Assembly (NCBI RefSeq): GCF_000787855.1
Contig: NZ_BBPQ01000029.1
Coordinates: forward strand, 48,894 to 94,915
Source: Streptacidiphilus anmyonensis
GTDB lineage: Bacteria > Actinomycetota > Actinomycetes > Streptomycetales > Streptomycetaceae
Length of the DNA stretch: 46,022 bases
Direction: 5' to 3'
Shown here: piece after piece, positions 36,119-44,235 of the stretch
How the letters are laid out: every line of letters starts with the position of its first letter
Position numbering within the stretch: the stretch's first letter is position 1
The notes under the pieces: generated by a model
The model's input: only the letters and a program-made list of their open reading frames with translations
The model's database searches: none
What the model was told of the DNA's origin: nothing
Program-made: the position numbers and the translations under genes

Positions 36119-36157
36119 CGTGGCCCGTGCGACCGAGAATCGGTCGCATGGGCCACG
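36119..36157 (+). promoter_or_regulatory. 18-bp hairpin enclosing the glycosyltransferase start codon
   Basis: Bases 36119-36136 pair with 36140-36157 around a GAA loop. Seventeen pairs are Watson-Crick and one is G-U (36127 with 36149). The ATG at 36148-36150 is inside the right arm. The helix may terminate the mre-rodA transcript (T-rich GTTTCCCTTTCC follows) and/or block initiation of the next gene. Confidence 0.7.
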
Positions 36158-37248
36158 TTTCCCTTTCCATGATCGTGAAGGACGAGGCGGAGTCGATCGT
36201 CGAGGTGCTCGGCGACGCCTCCGCCTTCTGCGACGAGCTGGTCGTCGCCGACACCGGCAGCACCGACGGCACGCAGGAGCTGGCGCGCGCCGCCGGCGCC
36301 CGCGTGGTCGACGTCCCGTGGACGGAGGACTTCGCCGCCGCACGGAACGCAAGCCTGGACGCCTGCACCGGGGACTGGATCATCTGGCTCGACGCCGACG
36401 ACCGCGTCCCGCCCGCATCGCAGCAGGCCTTCTCGCGGGTGCTCGCGGCGCTCGACGGGGACGTCGACGCGGTGATCTCGCCCTACCACTGCGCGTTCGA
36501 CGAGAGCACCGGCGCGCCGACCTTCACCACGCTGCGCGAGCGCGTCCTGCGCCGCGCCGCGGGCCTGCGGTGGAGCGGGGCGATCCACGAGGTCGTCGAC
36601 ATCACCGCGGCCCGCACGCGCTCCGAGCCGGAGCTCGTCGTGGAGCACCGCCGGACCGAGGCGCAGGCGGCCAAGGACGAGGGGCGCAACCTGCGCATCC
36701 TGGAGCGGCTCTACGCCGAGGGCGACCGCTCCCCGCGCACGCTCTACTACCGGGCGAACGAGCTGCGCGACCTCGGCCGGCACGAGGAGGCGGCCGCCGC
36801 CTACGCGGAGGTGCTGGAGACCGAGCAGCCCGCCTGGGAGCGGTACTTCGCGCTGATGTCGCGGGCCGAGTGCCTCCAGGCCGTGGACCGGGGCGCGGAG
36901 GCGGCGGAGGTGGCGCTGCGGGCGGTGCTGCTGGACCCGACCCGCCCGGAGGCCTGGATGGTGGCCGGCATGATCCCCTACGAGCAGCACGACTGGGCCC
37001 GCGCCGTGCCCTTCTTCAGCGCCGCGACGGCGGCGCGGACCCGCCCGGCCGAGGGCTTCGTCCGCGACCGCGACCACGGGTGGGCGCCGTGGGACTTCCT
37101 CTCCGTCTGCCTGGGCAACTCGGGCCGTCACGAGGAGGCCCTGCACGCGGGCGTGCGCGCGCTGCGCGGCAATCCGCAGGCGGACCGGGTGCGGGGGAAT
37201 CTCGGCTGGTTCGTGAGCGAGCTGCCGGTGACGGATTCGATCGGCTGA
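36148..37248 (+). CDS. Family 2 glycosyltransferase with TPR-like C-terminus
   Basis: A 366-residue soluble protein. The GT2 domain starts VSLSMIVKDEAESIVEVL and contains VVADTGSTDGTQELA, FAAARNASLDACTGDWIIWLDADDR (DxD motif DAD) and an insertion leading to WSGAIHEVVD. From about 195 onward are helical TPR-like repeats (RTLYYRANELRDLGRHEEAAAAYAEVLE, ALMSRAECLQAVDRGAEAAEVALRAVLL, FLSVCLGNSGRHEEAL). This architecture resembles SPBc2-type glycosyltransferases acting on proteins or surface glycans. The acceptor is unknown; the gene for a secreted collagen-like protein follows 128 bp downstream. There is no ribosome-binding site before ATG36148 and the start is inside a hairpin; an ATG at 36169 is an alternative but would cut the first strand. 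Confidence 0.87.
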   Translation: MGHVSLSMIVKDEAESIVEVLGDASAFCDELVVADTGSTDGTQELARAAGARVVDVPWTEDFAAARNASLDACTGDWIIWLDADDRVPPASQQAFSRVLAALDGDVDAVISPYHCAFDESTGAPTFTTLRERVLRRAAGLRWSGAIHEVVDITAARTRSEPELVVEHRRTEAQAAKDEGRNLRILERLYAEGDRSPRTLYYRANELRDLGRHEEAAAAYAEVLETEQPAWERYFALMSRAECLQAVDRGAEAAEVALRAVLLDPTRPEAWMVAGMIPYEQHDWARAVPFFSAATAARTRPAEGFVRDRDHGWAPWDFLSVCLGNSGRHEEALHAGVRALRGNPQADRVRGNLGWFVSELPVTDSIG

Positions 37249-37376
37249 GGGCAGGGCCCTTCGCATGGCGCTTGTACGCCGACCGAGTAGTCCGTCAATC
37301 TGATAGTGATATCAACGATCCTCTGTGTGGGATCTGACGCCTCGACATCGCGACACCAGCGACCATCGAGGTGGAA

Positions 37377-38489
37377 ATGACCGAGGATCACCGCTCCAGG
37401 GCCGTCGCCCGAACCTTCGCCCGCGTGGCTCTGGGCGTCGGCGGCACCGCGCTGACGGGCACACTGCTCAGCTCACCGGTGACCGCCATCGCCGCGGACC
37501 TCGCCGCGACGCACACCTCGGTGGCCCTCAAGGCTCCCGCCGCCGTCACGCCGGTCGTGGTGCACCGGGCGGCCGCGCCCGCCGCTGCGAAGCGGGCGGC
37601 GGGGCCCGACGGGGGCAAGAAGCCGCCCAAGTGCCACGAGGAGAAGCACTGCAAGTGCCCGCCCGGCCCGCGCGGTCCCAAGGGCGCCACCGGCCCCAAG
37701 GGCCCGCCGGGTGCGAAAGGCGCCCCCGGTGCGAAGGGTGCCACGGGTTCCCCTGGTGCGAAGGGCGCGACGGGCGCCACGGGTTCCCCCGGCGCGAAGG
37801 GCGCGACCGGTGCCACGGGTTCCCCTGGTGCCACCGGGCCGAAGGGTGCGACGGGCCTCAACGGCGCGACGGGTGCGACCGGCGCCAACGGTGCCACCGG
37901 TGCGACGGGCACGAACGGCGTGACCGGTGCCACCGGCGCCAATGGTGCGACGGGCGCCACCGGCGTCAACGGCACGACCGGGCCGACGGGCGCGACGGGC
38001 GCCAACGGCGCGACCGGTGCCACAGGCGTCAACGGTGCGACGGGTGCGACCGGCGCCAACGGCGCCAACGGCGCCACCGGTGCGACGGGTACCAACGGCG
38101 CGACCGGTGCGACGGGCGCCGCCGGGCCGTGCATGACCCTGGACTCCTTCATCCACGGGGACGTGGAGTACACGGTCGTGGTGCGCAACGGTCACGTGGA
38201 CGTCGGCTCCGAGGACCTCAACCCGACGCCGGGAACGACGTCCTGGACCAGCCCGCCCAATGCGCTCCCGGGAGGTGCCGTCGCCTGCGGCGTGGGCATC
38301 AGCGACCACGGCAACACCGCAGTCGTCGAGGTGCTCAGCACCACCGGAACCCTCTACCAGACCAGCTGCGCGTTCGCGACCGGTTCCACGCCCGTGACCT
38401 GCACGAACGGCTGGACGACGGTGACCAACCAGCCGACGCTGCTGCGTTCCTCCGAGCCGGAGAAGCGGGCCGAGCCCGAGGAGCGCTGA
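37377..38489 (+). CDS. Secreted collagen-like repeat protein
   Basis: A 370-residue protein from ATG37377 with GAGG upstream. A signal peptide-like segment ([24 protein letters not shown]) ends near residue 40. A short region with three cysteines ([16 protein letters not shown]) leads into 51 uninterrupted Gly-X-Y triplets (about residues 97-249). The first part is GPK, GAK and GSP-rich; the remainder is mostly GAT and GAN. Thr occupies the Y position in 27 of 51 triplets. The C-terminal domain of about 120 residues has paired cysteines (PCMTL, VACGVG, SCAFATG, VTCTNG) and may nucleate trimerisation. There is no LPXTG or membrane anchor. The role is unknown; surface or extracellular structural function is likely. 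It follows the glycosyltransferase gene. Confidence 0.9.
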   Translation: MTEDHRSRAVARTFARVALGVGGTALTGTLLSSPVTAIAADLAATHTSVALKAPAAVTPVVVHRAAAPAAAKRAAGPDGGKKPPKCHEEKHCKCPPGPRGPKGATGPKGPPGAKGAPGAKGATGSPGAKGATGATGSPGAKGATGATGSPGATGPKGATGLNGATGATGANGATGATGTNGVTGATGANGATGATGVNGTTGPTGATGANGATGATGVNGATGATGANGANGATGATGTNGATGATGAAGPCMTLDSFIHGDVEYTVVVRNGHVDVGSEDLNPTPGTTSWTSPPNALPGGAVACGVGISDHGNTAVVEVLSTTGTLYQTSCAFATGSTPVTCTNGWTTVTNQPTLLRSSEPEKRAEPEER

Positions 38490-38557
38490 CCCCGCCGTCC
38501 TCCACCTGCCGCCCCGGGCCTCCCCCCGGGGCGGCAGGTCCGTCGCGGGGCCGGAGG

Positions 38558-39589
38558 TCAGTCCCGCTCCGGGAACCGGTACGCGTCGACCTCCGCCAGC
38601 AGCCTCTTGCGCCGCTCCTCGTCGTTCTCCAGGAACGAGGCCTCGAAGGAGTTGCGGGCCAGCAGCCGCAGCTGATCGTCCGTCAGTCCCAGGGCGGCGC
38701 GGATGCCCCCGAAGTTCTCGTCCACGTATCCGCCGAAGTACGCCGGGTCGTCGGAGTTGACGGTCACCAGCAGCCCCGCCGCGAGCATCGCGGGCAGCGG
38801 GTGGTCGGCGAGGGTGTCCACGCAGCGCAGCCGGACGTTCGAGAAGGGACAGACGGTCAGCGGGATGCGCTCCCGGACCAGCCGTTCCACCAGCTCGGGA
38901 TCCTCGATCGCCCGGATCCCGTGGTCAATCCGCTCGACCCGCAGCACGTCCAGCGCCTCGCGCACGTACTCGGGCCCGCCCTCCTCGCCCGCGTGGGCGA
39001 CCAGCCGCAGCCCGGCCTCCCGGGCCAGCCGGTAGACGTCCGCGAACTTCGCCGGCGGGTGCCCGACCTCGGCCGAGTCCAGGCCGACGCCGTCGATCGC
39101 CGCGCCGAAGTACGGCCGGCACGCCTCGAAGGTCGCCAGCGCCGACTCCTGCGGGAGGTCCCGCAGGAAGCACATGATCAGCCTGGTGCTGATGCCGTGC
39201 CGCTCCGCCGCCGCGTCCAGAGCCCGCCGCAGGCCGCGCACCATCGCGTCCAGCTCCACGCCGCGCGAGGTGTGCGCCTGCGGGTCGAAGAAGATCTCCG
39301 CATGGCGGACGCCCTCCGCCTCCGCGCGGACCAGGTAGGCCTCGGCGAGCGCGGTGAAGTCGTCCTCGGTGCGCAGCACGTCCATCAGCTGGTAGTAGAG
39401 GTCGAGGAAGGACTGGAGGTCGCTGAAGGCGTACGCGGCGCGCAGCTGCTCCGGGTCGGCGTACGGCAGGTCCACCCCGTTGCGGTGTGCCAGCTCGAAG
39501 GCGAGTTCGGGCTCGAGCGTGCCCTCGATGTGCAGGTGCAGCTCCGCCTTGGGGAGGGGGGATGCAGCCGCCTTGGGGATGGGTGACAC
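38558..39589 (-). CDS. Adenine deaminase (adenosine deaminase superfamily)
   Basis: Zinc-dependent amidohydrolase of purine salvage, 343 residues. Metal ligands are in KAELHLHIEGTLEPEL (HxH), in VAHAGEE with the catalytic Glu-Glu, in RIDHG and in VNSDDPAYFGG. HIEGTLEPE and EIFFDPQAHTSRG match the adenine deaminase branch (like P. aeruginosa PA0148) rather than true adenosine deaminases, which read HxDGSLRP. The reaction is therefore most likely adenine to hypoxanthine (EC 3.5.4.2). The 3' end faces the collagen-like gene. Its start is about 115 bp from the divergent radical SAM gene. Confidence 0.85.
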   Translation of the reverse strand: MSPIPKAAASPLPKAELHLHIEGTLEPELAFELAHRNGVDLPYADPEQLRAAYAFSDLQSFLDLYYQLMDVLRTEDDFTALAEAYLVRAEAEGVRHAEIFFDPQAHTSRGVELDAMVRGLRRALDAAAERHGISTRLIMCFLRDLPQESALATFEACRPYFGAAIDGVGLDSAEVGHPPAKFADVYRLAREAGLRLVAHAGEEGGPEYVREALDVLRVERIDHGIRAIEDPELVERLVRERIPLTVCPFSNVRLRCVDTLADHPLPAMLAAGLLVTVNSDDPAYFGGYVDENFGGIRAALGLTDDQLRLLARNSFEASFLENDEERRKRLLAEVDAYRFPERD

Positions 39590-39704
39590 AGTGCGCTACC
39601 TCGGAAGAGAGCCGGCCAGGGACATTCGGGTCAAACCACTTACCTTAGTCCCTGCGGTAACCTTGAGGGTCACCCCGGCGTCCACACGAAAGTCCCTGCC
39701 TCTC

Positions 39705-41633
39705 ATGCCTGTCGAGTCGGTCTTCCCGCGCCTGGAGGCCCTCCTCCCGCACGTCCAGAAGCCGATCCAGTACGTCGGCGGCGAGCTCAACTCGACCGTC
39801 AAGGACTGGGACGCCTGCGATGTCCGCTGGGCTCTCATGTACCCGGACGCGTACGAGGTCGGTCTGCCCAACCAGGGCGTCATGATCCTGTACGAGGTCC
39901 TCAACGAGCGCGAGGGGGTCCTGGCCGAGCGCACCTACAGCGTCTGGCCGGACCTGGAGGCGCTGATGCGCGAGCACAGCGTGCCCCAGTTCACCGTCGA
40001 CGCCCACCGCCCGGTCAAGGCCTTCGACGTGTTCGGCCTGAGCTTCTCCACCGAGCTCGGCTACACCAACATGCTCACGGCGCTGGACCTGGCCGGCATC
40101 CCGATGCTCGCCGCCGACCGCACGCTGGACGACCCGATCGTCCTGGCCGGCGGCCACGCAGCGTTCAACCCGGAGCCGATCGCGGACTTCCTCGACGCGG
40201 CCGTCGTCGGCGACGGCGAGCAGGCCGTCCTCGACATGACGGAGATCATCCGCGCCTGGAAGGCCGAGGGCCGCCCCGGCGGCCGCGACGAGGTGCTGCT
40301 GCGCCTCGCCCGCACCGGCGGCTTCTACATCCCGCGCTTCTACGACGTCGAGTACCTGCCGGACGGTCGCATCGCCCGCGTGGTCCCGAACCGGCCCGGC
40401 GTGCCGTGGCGCGTGTCCAAGCACACCGTCATGGACCTCGACGAGTGGCCCTACCCGAAGCAGCCGCTGGTGCCGCTGGCGGAGACGGTCCACGAGCGCA
40501 TGTCGGTGGAGATCTTCCGCGGCTGCACCCGCGGCTGCCGCTTCTGCCAGGCGGGCATGATCACCCGCCCCGTGCGCGAGCGCTCCATCACCGGCATCGG
40601 CGAGATGGTCGAGGCGGGCCTGAAGGCCACCGGCTTCGAGGAGGTCGGCCTGCTGTCGCTCTCCTCCGCCGACCACACCGAGATCGGCGACATCGCCAAG
40701 GGCCTGGCCGACCGCTACGAGGACGACAAGGTGGGCCTGTCCCTGCCGTCGACCCGCGTGGACGCCTTCAACATCGACCTCGCCAACGAGCTCTCCCGCA
40801 ACGGTCGCCGCTCCGGTCTGACCTTCGCGCCCGAGGGCGGCAGCGAGCGCCTGCGCAAGGTGATCAACAAGATGGTGTCCGAGGAGGACCTCATCCGCAC
40901 GGTCGCCACCGCCTACGGCAACGGCTGGCGCCAGGTGAAGCTCTACTTCATGGCCGGCCTGCCGACCGAGACCGACGACGACGTCATGCAGATCGCCGAG
41001 ATGGCGAAGAACGTCATCGCCAAGGGCCGCGAGGTCACCGGCACCAACGACATCCGCTGCACCGTCTCCATCGGCGGCTTCGTGCCCAAGCCGCACACGC
41101 CGTTCCAGTGGGCCCCGCAGTTGGGCGTCGAGGAGACCGACGCGCGCCTGATCAAGCTGCGCGACGCGATCCGCGGCGACCGCAAGTACGGCCGCAACAT
41201 CGGCTACCGGTACCACGACGGCAAGCCGGGCCTGATCGAGGGTCTGCTCTCGCGCGGCGACCGCCGCGTCGGCGCGGTCATCCGCGCCGTCTACGAGGAC
41301 GGCGGCCGCTTCGACGGCTGGCGCGAGCACTTCTCCTACGACCGCTGGATGCGCTGCGCCGACAAGGCCCTGGCCGGCACCGGCGTCGACGTCGCCTGGT
41401 ACACCACCCGTGAGCGCCAGTACGAGGAGGTCCTTCCCTGGGACCACCTCGACTCCGGCCTCGACAAGGACTGGCTCTGGGAGGACTGGCAGGACGCCCT
41501 CGAGGAGGTCGAGGTCGACGACTGCCGCTGGACGCCGTGCTTCGACTGCGGCGTGTGCCCGCAGATGCAGACCGAGATCCAGATCGGCCCCACGGGCAAG
41601 AAGCTGCTGCCGCTGACGGTCGTCAACCAGTAG
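39705..41633 (+). CDS. TIGR03960-type B12-binding-domain radical SAM protein
   Basis: A 642-residue protein. An N-terminal Rossmann-like region (about 30-150) resembles B12-binding domains of radical SAM proteins but I see no DxHxxG ligand. The radical SAM motif GCTRGCRFC gives Cys274, Cys278 and Cys281 for the 4Fe-4S cluster, followed by LSSADHTEI, LPSTRVDAF and a glycine-rich SAM loop. A C-terminal cysteine cluster (DDCRWTPCFDCGVCPQMQ) may bind a second cluster. TIGR03960 normally lies beside TIGR03936; here that partner is 3.1 kb away at 44704. The conserved linkage to rne suggests an RNA- or ribosome-related modification, but no reaction is known. ATG39705 lacks a clear ribosome-binding site. 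Confidence 0.9.
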   Translation: MPVESVFPRLEALLPHVQKPIQYVGGELNSTVKDWDACDVRWALMYPDAYEVGLPNQGVMILYEVLNEREGVLAERTYSVWPDLEALMREHSVPQFTVDAHRPVKAFDVFGLSFSTELGYTNMLTALDLAGIPMLAADRTLDDPIVLAGGHAAFNPEPIADFLDAAVVGDGEQAVLDMTEIIRAWKAEGRPGGRDEVLLRLARTGGFYIPRFYDVEYLPDGRIARVVPNRPGVPWRVSKHTVMDLDEWPYPKQPLVPLAETVHERMSVEIFRGCTRGCRFCQAGMITRPVRERSITGIGEMVEAGLKATGFEEVGLLSLSSADHTEIGDIAKGLADRYEDDKVGLSLPSTRVDAFNIDLANELSRNGRRSGLTFAPEGGSERLRKVINKMVSEEDLIRTVATAYGNGWRQVKLYFMAGLPTETDDDVMQIAEMAKNVIAKGREVTGTNDIRCTVSIGGFVPKPHTPFQWAPQLGVEETDARLIKLRDAIRGDRKYGRNIGYRYHDGKPGLIEGLLSRGDRRVGAVIRAVYEDGGRFDGWREHFSYDRWMRCADKALAGTGVDVAWYTTRERQYEEVLPWDHLDSGLDKDWLWEDWQDALEEVEVDDCRWTPCFDCGVCPQMQTEIQIGPTGKKLLPLTVVNQ

Positions 41634-41653
41634 CGCCCGCACCGCGTCACACC

Positions 41654-41687
41654 ACGAGCGGCCCTGCCTTCGGGCAGGGCCGCTCGT
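41654..41687. terminator. Terminator after the radical SAM gene
   Basis: ACGAGCGGCCCTGCC (41654-41668) pairs perfectly with its complement (41673-41687) around a TTCG tetraloop. It lies between convergent genes and may act in both directions. Confidence 0.9.
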
Positions 41688-41705
41688 CGCTGTTCGGGGG
41701 CGGGT

Positions 41706-42854
41706 TCAGGACAGTTGGCTGAGGCTCATCGCCGACGGGCCCTGGCCGGGGGTGTCCGTACAGGACCAGTCGCCCGAGGAATGGGCGGTGATGAGGGCGA
41801 GGCAGTTGCCGAGGGCCTGCTGGCCGTAGGCGTTGGGGTGGAAGGACTCCTGCTCGGTGCCCTGGGTGGCGCCGGTGGTGAGGAAGCGGGCCCACTCGCT
41901 GGTGGCGGGGGAGGGCGGCTGGGTGGAGGTCGCGAGCTGGTCGTGGGTGGAGCAGACCTCGTGGCCCTGGAGGGCGTTCTCCAGGTCGAGGAACTGGACG
42001 CCCTTGGCGTCGGCGACGTTCCGCAGGGCGGAGGAGATCTCCGGGATCAGGGTGTTGCGGGCCCAGTCGGAGTCGCCGTTCCAGAACGGGCAGCCGCCGG
42101 TGTCGGTGCGGGACCAACCGCTCTCCGCGTAGCGGTTCTCACTGCTGCGGGGGATGGGGGAGGGGTAGGACTGGAGGATGATCCGGTAGCTGCCGGGGGC
42201 GTAGCCGTCCGAGGCCATTGCGGCGTTGACGGAGTCGATGGCGTTGCCCACGGCGCTCATCGCGCCGGGCAGCGCGGAGGCGATGGCCTGCTGCTCAGAG
42301 GGGTTGCAGTAGCTGTACCAGATCTCGTAGTCCTCGACGCAGGTGGTGATCACGTCGGAGAACCCGAGGTCGTTGCCGCCGATCGAGAGCACGATCGTCT
42401 GCACGTCGTCGGTCGCGGCGATCTGGGCCAGCTGGTCGGCCTGCGGGGCCTCGCCCTTGAAGGACTGGCCGCCGTCCGCCGCACGCAGGACGTTCGCGGT
42501 GGTGGCCCCGGAGCAGGCGATGTTGATGCGGGTGGACTGGGAGAGCCCGGGGGCGCTGTCGACCTCGGCGGTGTCGGAGCGGTCGCAGCCGCTGTTATAG
42601 GTGGGGCCGTAGACGACGGTGGGCTGGTAGCTGCCGCCCACGTAGGCGCGGTCGGTGCCGTCGCGGCTGCCGGAGTAGTCGTCGCTGTTGCCGAGCCAGC
42701 GTCCGGCCTCGCCGGAGATATAGCTGTCGCCCATGGAGACGACGGCGGTCGGTCCGGTGACGGCCGCATGCGCGGTGCCGCTGCCGTTGAAGAACGCGAG
42801 AAGAAGGGTCAGGGACGCGACGCCGAGTCGCATCCCTCTGGAGGAGCCAATCAT
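41706..42854 (-). CDS. Secreted SGNH/GDSL hydrolase
   Basis: An extracellular esterase/lipase-type hydrolase of 382 residues. A signal peptide (LGVASLTLLLAFFNGSGTAHA) is cleaved near AHA-AV. Block I is VVSMGDSYISGE with the nucleophilic Ser, block III is LSIGGNDLGF with Gly/Asn oxyanion residues, and block V is ESFHPNAYG with the catalytic His. Several Cys pairs suggest disulfides typical of the streptomycete SGNH lipases. The natural substrate is not predictable. ATG42854 has GGAG at 7 nt. A GGTAAC half-site, like those of the array at 43407-43472, occurs upstream at 42930-42935. Confidence 0.9.
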   Translation of the reverse strand: MIGSSRGMRLGVASLTLLLAFFNGSGTAHAAVTGPTAVVSMGDSYISGEAGRWLGNSDDYSGSRDGTDRAYVGGSYQPTVVYGPTYNSGCDRSDTAEVDSAPGLSQSTRINIACSGATTANVLRAADGGQSFKGEAPQADQLAQIAATDDVQTIVLSIGGNDLGFSDVITTCVEDYEIWYSYCNPSEQQAIASALPGAMSAVGNAIDSVNAAMASDGYAPGSYRIILQSYPSPIPRSSENRYAESGWSRTDTGGCPFWNGDSDWARNTLIPEISSALRNVADAKGVQFLDLENALQGHEVCSTHDQLATSTQPPSPATSEWARFLTTGATQGTEQESFHPNAYGQQALGNCLALITAHSSGDWSCTDTPGQGPSAMSLSQLS

Positions 42855-42961
42855 GGGTGAACTCCAGGTGAGGGTTGGGGTTCACCGGCCGGTGCGCAGA
42901 ATCTGGCACACGGCTGATTGCTACCGCAAGGTAACTACGGCATTTATTTCTTGAGGGTCCG

Positions 42962-43000
42962 TCCGGAAAGGGGCGCGTGGTATTTACGCCCCTTTCCGGA
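42962..43000 (-). terminator. Terminator after the VOC gene
   Basis: TCCGGAAAGGGGCG (42962-42975) and CGCCCCTTTCCGGA (42987-43000) form a 14-bp perfect stem with an 11-nt loop, 25 bp downstream of the minus-strand VOC stop. Confidence 0.85.
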
Positions 43001-43024
43001 GCGAAATTCATTCGGCGGGCGGAG

Positions 43025-43387
43025 TCAGCAGGCGCAGAGGCAGAACGGGTGGCCGGCCGGGTCCGCGAAGACCCGCCAGGACCTGGTGCCGTCCCAGTCC
43101 TGGAGCAGCGTCGCGCCGAGCGCGAGCACCTGCGCCTGCGCGGCGTCGAGGTCGGTGACGCCGATGTCGATGTGGGCCTGCTGCGGGGTGTCCTGGTCCG
43201 GCCAGCCCGGTGCCCGGTAGGCGGTCTCGACCTGTTGGAAGGCGAGCCTGGTGCCGTAGTCGCCGACCAGTTCCACCCAGCCGTCGCCCTCGTCCACGAC
43301 CTTGCCGCCGACCAGTTCGGCGTAGAAGGCGGCCAGGGCCAGGGGGTCGGGACAGTCCAGTGCGTAGGCGCGCAGAGTGCCGATCAT
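43025..43387 (-). CDS. VOC-family (glyoxalase/bleomycin-resistance fold) protein
   Basis: A 120-residue protein from ATG43387 (MIGTLRAYALDCPDPLALAAFY), with GGAAGG upstream. It has the two beta-alpha-beta-beta-beta modules of the vicinal oxygen chelate fold: GKVVDEGDGWVELVG in the first, and QQAHIDIGVTDLDAAQAQVLALGATLLQD and RVFADPAGHPFCLC in the second. His and Glu-like metal positions are partly present, but ligand and activity cannot be named. It is divergent from the CGNR regulator, with a shared half-site array, suggesting it may be a target of that regulator. Confidence 0.88.
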   Translation of the reverse strand: MIGTLRAYALDCPDPLALAAFYAELVGGKVVDEGDGWVELVGDYGTRLAFQQVETAYRAPGWPDQDTPQQAHIDIGVTDLDAAQAQVLALGATLLQDWDGTRSWRVFADPAGHPFCLCAC

Positions 43388-43406
43388 CTCGTGCCTTCCA
43401 TGGGGC

Positions 43407-43472
43407 GTTACCGCCAGATGCGGTCTACAGGTAACTGCTGGTGTTACCGGATCCTCTCGCACAATCGGTAAC
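43407..43472. promoter_or_regulatory. Four-half-site operator array between VOC and CGNR genes
   Basis: Half-sites alternate in direction: GTTACC 43407-43412, GGTAAC 43430-43435, GTTACC 43443-43448 and GGTAAC 43467-43472. The inner pair is GGTAAC-N7-GTTACC; the outer pairs have spacers of 17 and 18 nt. The last half-site overlaps the -10 box TAACAT (43469-43474), which ends 7 nt before ATG43482. Confidence 0.6.
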
Positions 43473-43481
43473 ATCGCAAGC

Positions 43482-44000
43482 ATGGGAGACGCCCCGGAGC
43501 CGTTGCGGCTCGTCCAGGACCTGGTCAACACCCTCGACGTCGACAGCGGTGCGGACGCCCTGGAGACCTTCGCCGCCGAGGGCGTCGATCTCGTGCGGGC
43601 GCGCGCCTTTCGTGAGTTGCTACGCCTCGTATGTGCAGCTCATGGAGGGATGGATATTTCCTCGGAGTCGATAGAGATATTCGAAGGTCAGCTCGCAATC
43701 GCTCCCCTGGTGCTCGCGCTCCGCCCCGACGGGAGCGCGGAACTCGTCCCGGCTCCCGGACTGCCGCCCACGGAACTGCTGTTCGCGCAGGTCGCGGCCG
43801 CTGTCGCAGCTTCCGGCAAGGACTTTCTGCGGCTCAAGGCGTGCGCGGACGAGTCCTGTCGCGAGGTCTATTACGATCGTTCCCCGGCCGGACGCGGACG
43901 CTGGTGCAGCATGGCCGTATGTGGAAGTCGTGCGAAGATGCGTGCTTATCGGGCCAGAGGAAATGTTTCTGCAGTCCCTTCGGGCGAATATGCTGAATAG
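43482..44000 (+). CDS. CGNR zinc-finger protein with ABATE domain (putative regulator)
   Basis: A 172-residue protein. The N-terminal part (LRLVQDLVNTLDV...ALETFAAEGVDL...ARAFRELLRLV) is the ABATE-type domain, and the C-terminal CGNR zinc finger reads [42 protein letters not shown], with four cysteines in C-x4-C and C-x4-C pairs. The name motif is CGSR here rather than CGNR. Such proteins are predicted DNA-binding stress regulators. The -10 box TAACAT just upstream implies a leaderless transcript, and the promoter overlaps the GTTACC/GGTAAC array, consistent with autoregulation. It is followed at once by vapB. Confidence 0.85.
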   Translation: MGDAPEPLRLVQDLVNTLDVDSGADALETFAAEGVDLVRARAFRELLRLVCAAHGGMDISSESIEIFEGQLAIAPLVLALRPDGSAELVPAPGLPPTELLFAQVAAAVAASGKDFLRLKACADESCREVYYDRSPAGRGRWCSMAVCGSRAKMRAYRARGNVSAVPSGEYAE

Positions 44001-44001
44001 C

Positions 44002-44235
44002 ATGGCCAAGACCCTGATCGACCTGGACGAAGAGGCGTTGGCGTTCGCAGCCGAGGTGCTCGGCACCAAGACCAAGAAGGACACGGTCAACGCCGCACTG
44101 CGGGAGATAGGGGCACGGGCCAAGCGCGAGCGGGCCCTGGAGCAGATGCTCCAGCTGTTCGAGTGCGGCGCCTTCGACGACTCGATGCAGCGCCGGGGAG
44201 GTGCGCGGGCTTGGCCGGAGCAGGCGGCTTCCTGA
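44002..44235 (+). CDS. vapB: VapB-family antitoxin
   Basis: A 77-residue protein starting MAKTLIDLDEEALAFAAEVLGTKTKKDTVNAALREI, a ribbon-helix-helix DNA-binding region typical of VapB/DUF2191 antitoxins. The C-terminal half (ALEQMLQLFECGAFDD) would wrap the toxin. The start is 1 nt after the CGNR stop; ATG43990 is a possible overlapping alternative. No strong ribosome-binding site is seen, so translation may be coupled to the upstream gene. The 3' end overlaps vapC by 25 bp. Confidence 0.85.
   Translation: MAKTLIDLDEEALAFAAEVLGTKTKKDTVNAALREIGARAKRERALEQMLQLFECGAFDDSMQRRGGARAWPEQAAS

Noticed and set aside
37657-38127. Periodic DNA repeat that could be taken for a CRISPR or satellite array
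   Set aside because: The 9-bp periodicity is explained by Gly-X-Y codons in one open frame; there are no spacers.
39650-39665. GGTAACC near the radical SAM start as a fifth operator half-site
   Set aside because: A single isolated match without a partner half-site; expected by chance at this length.
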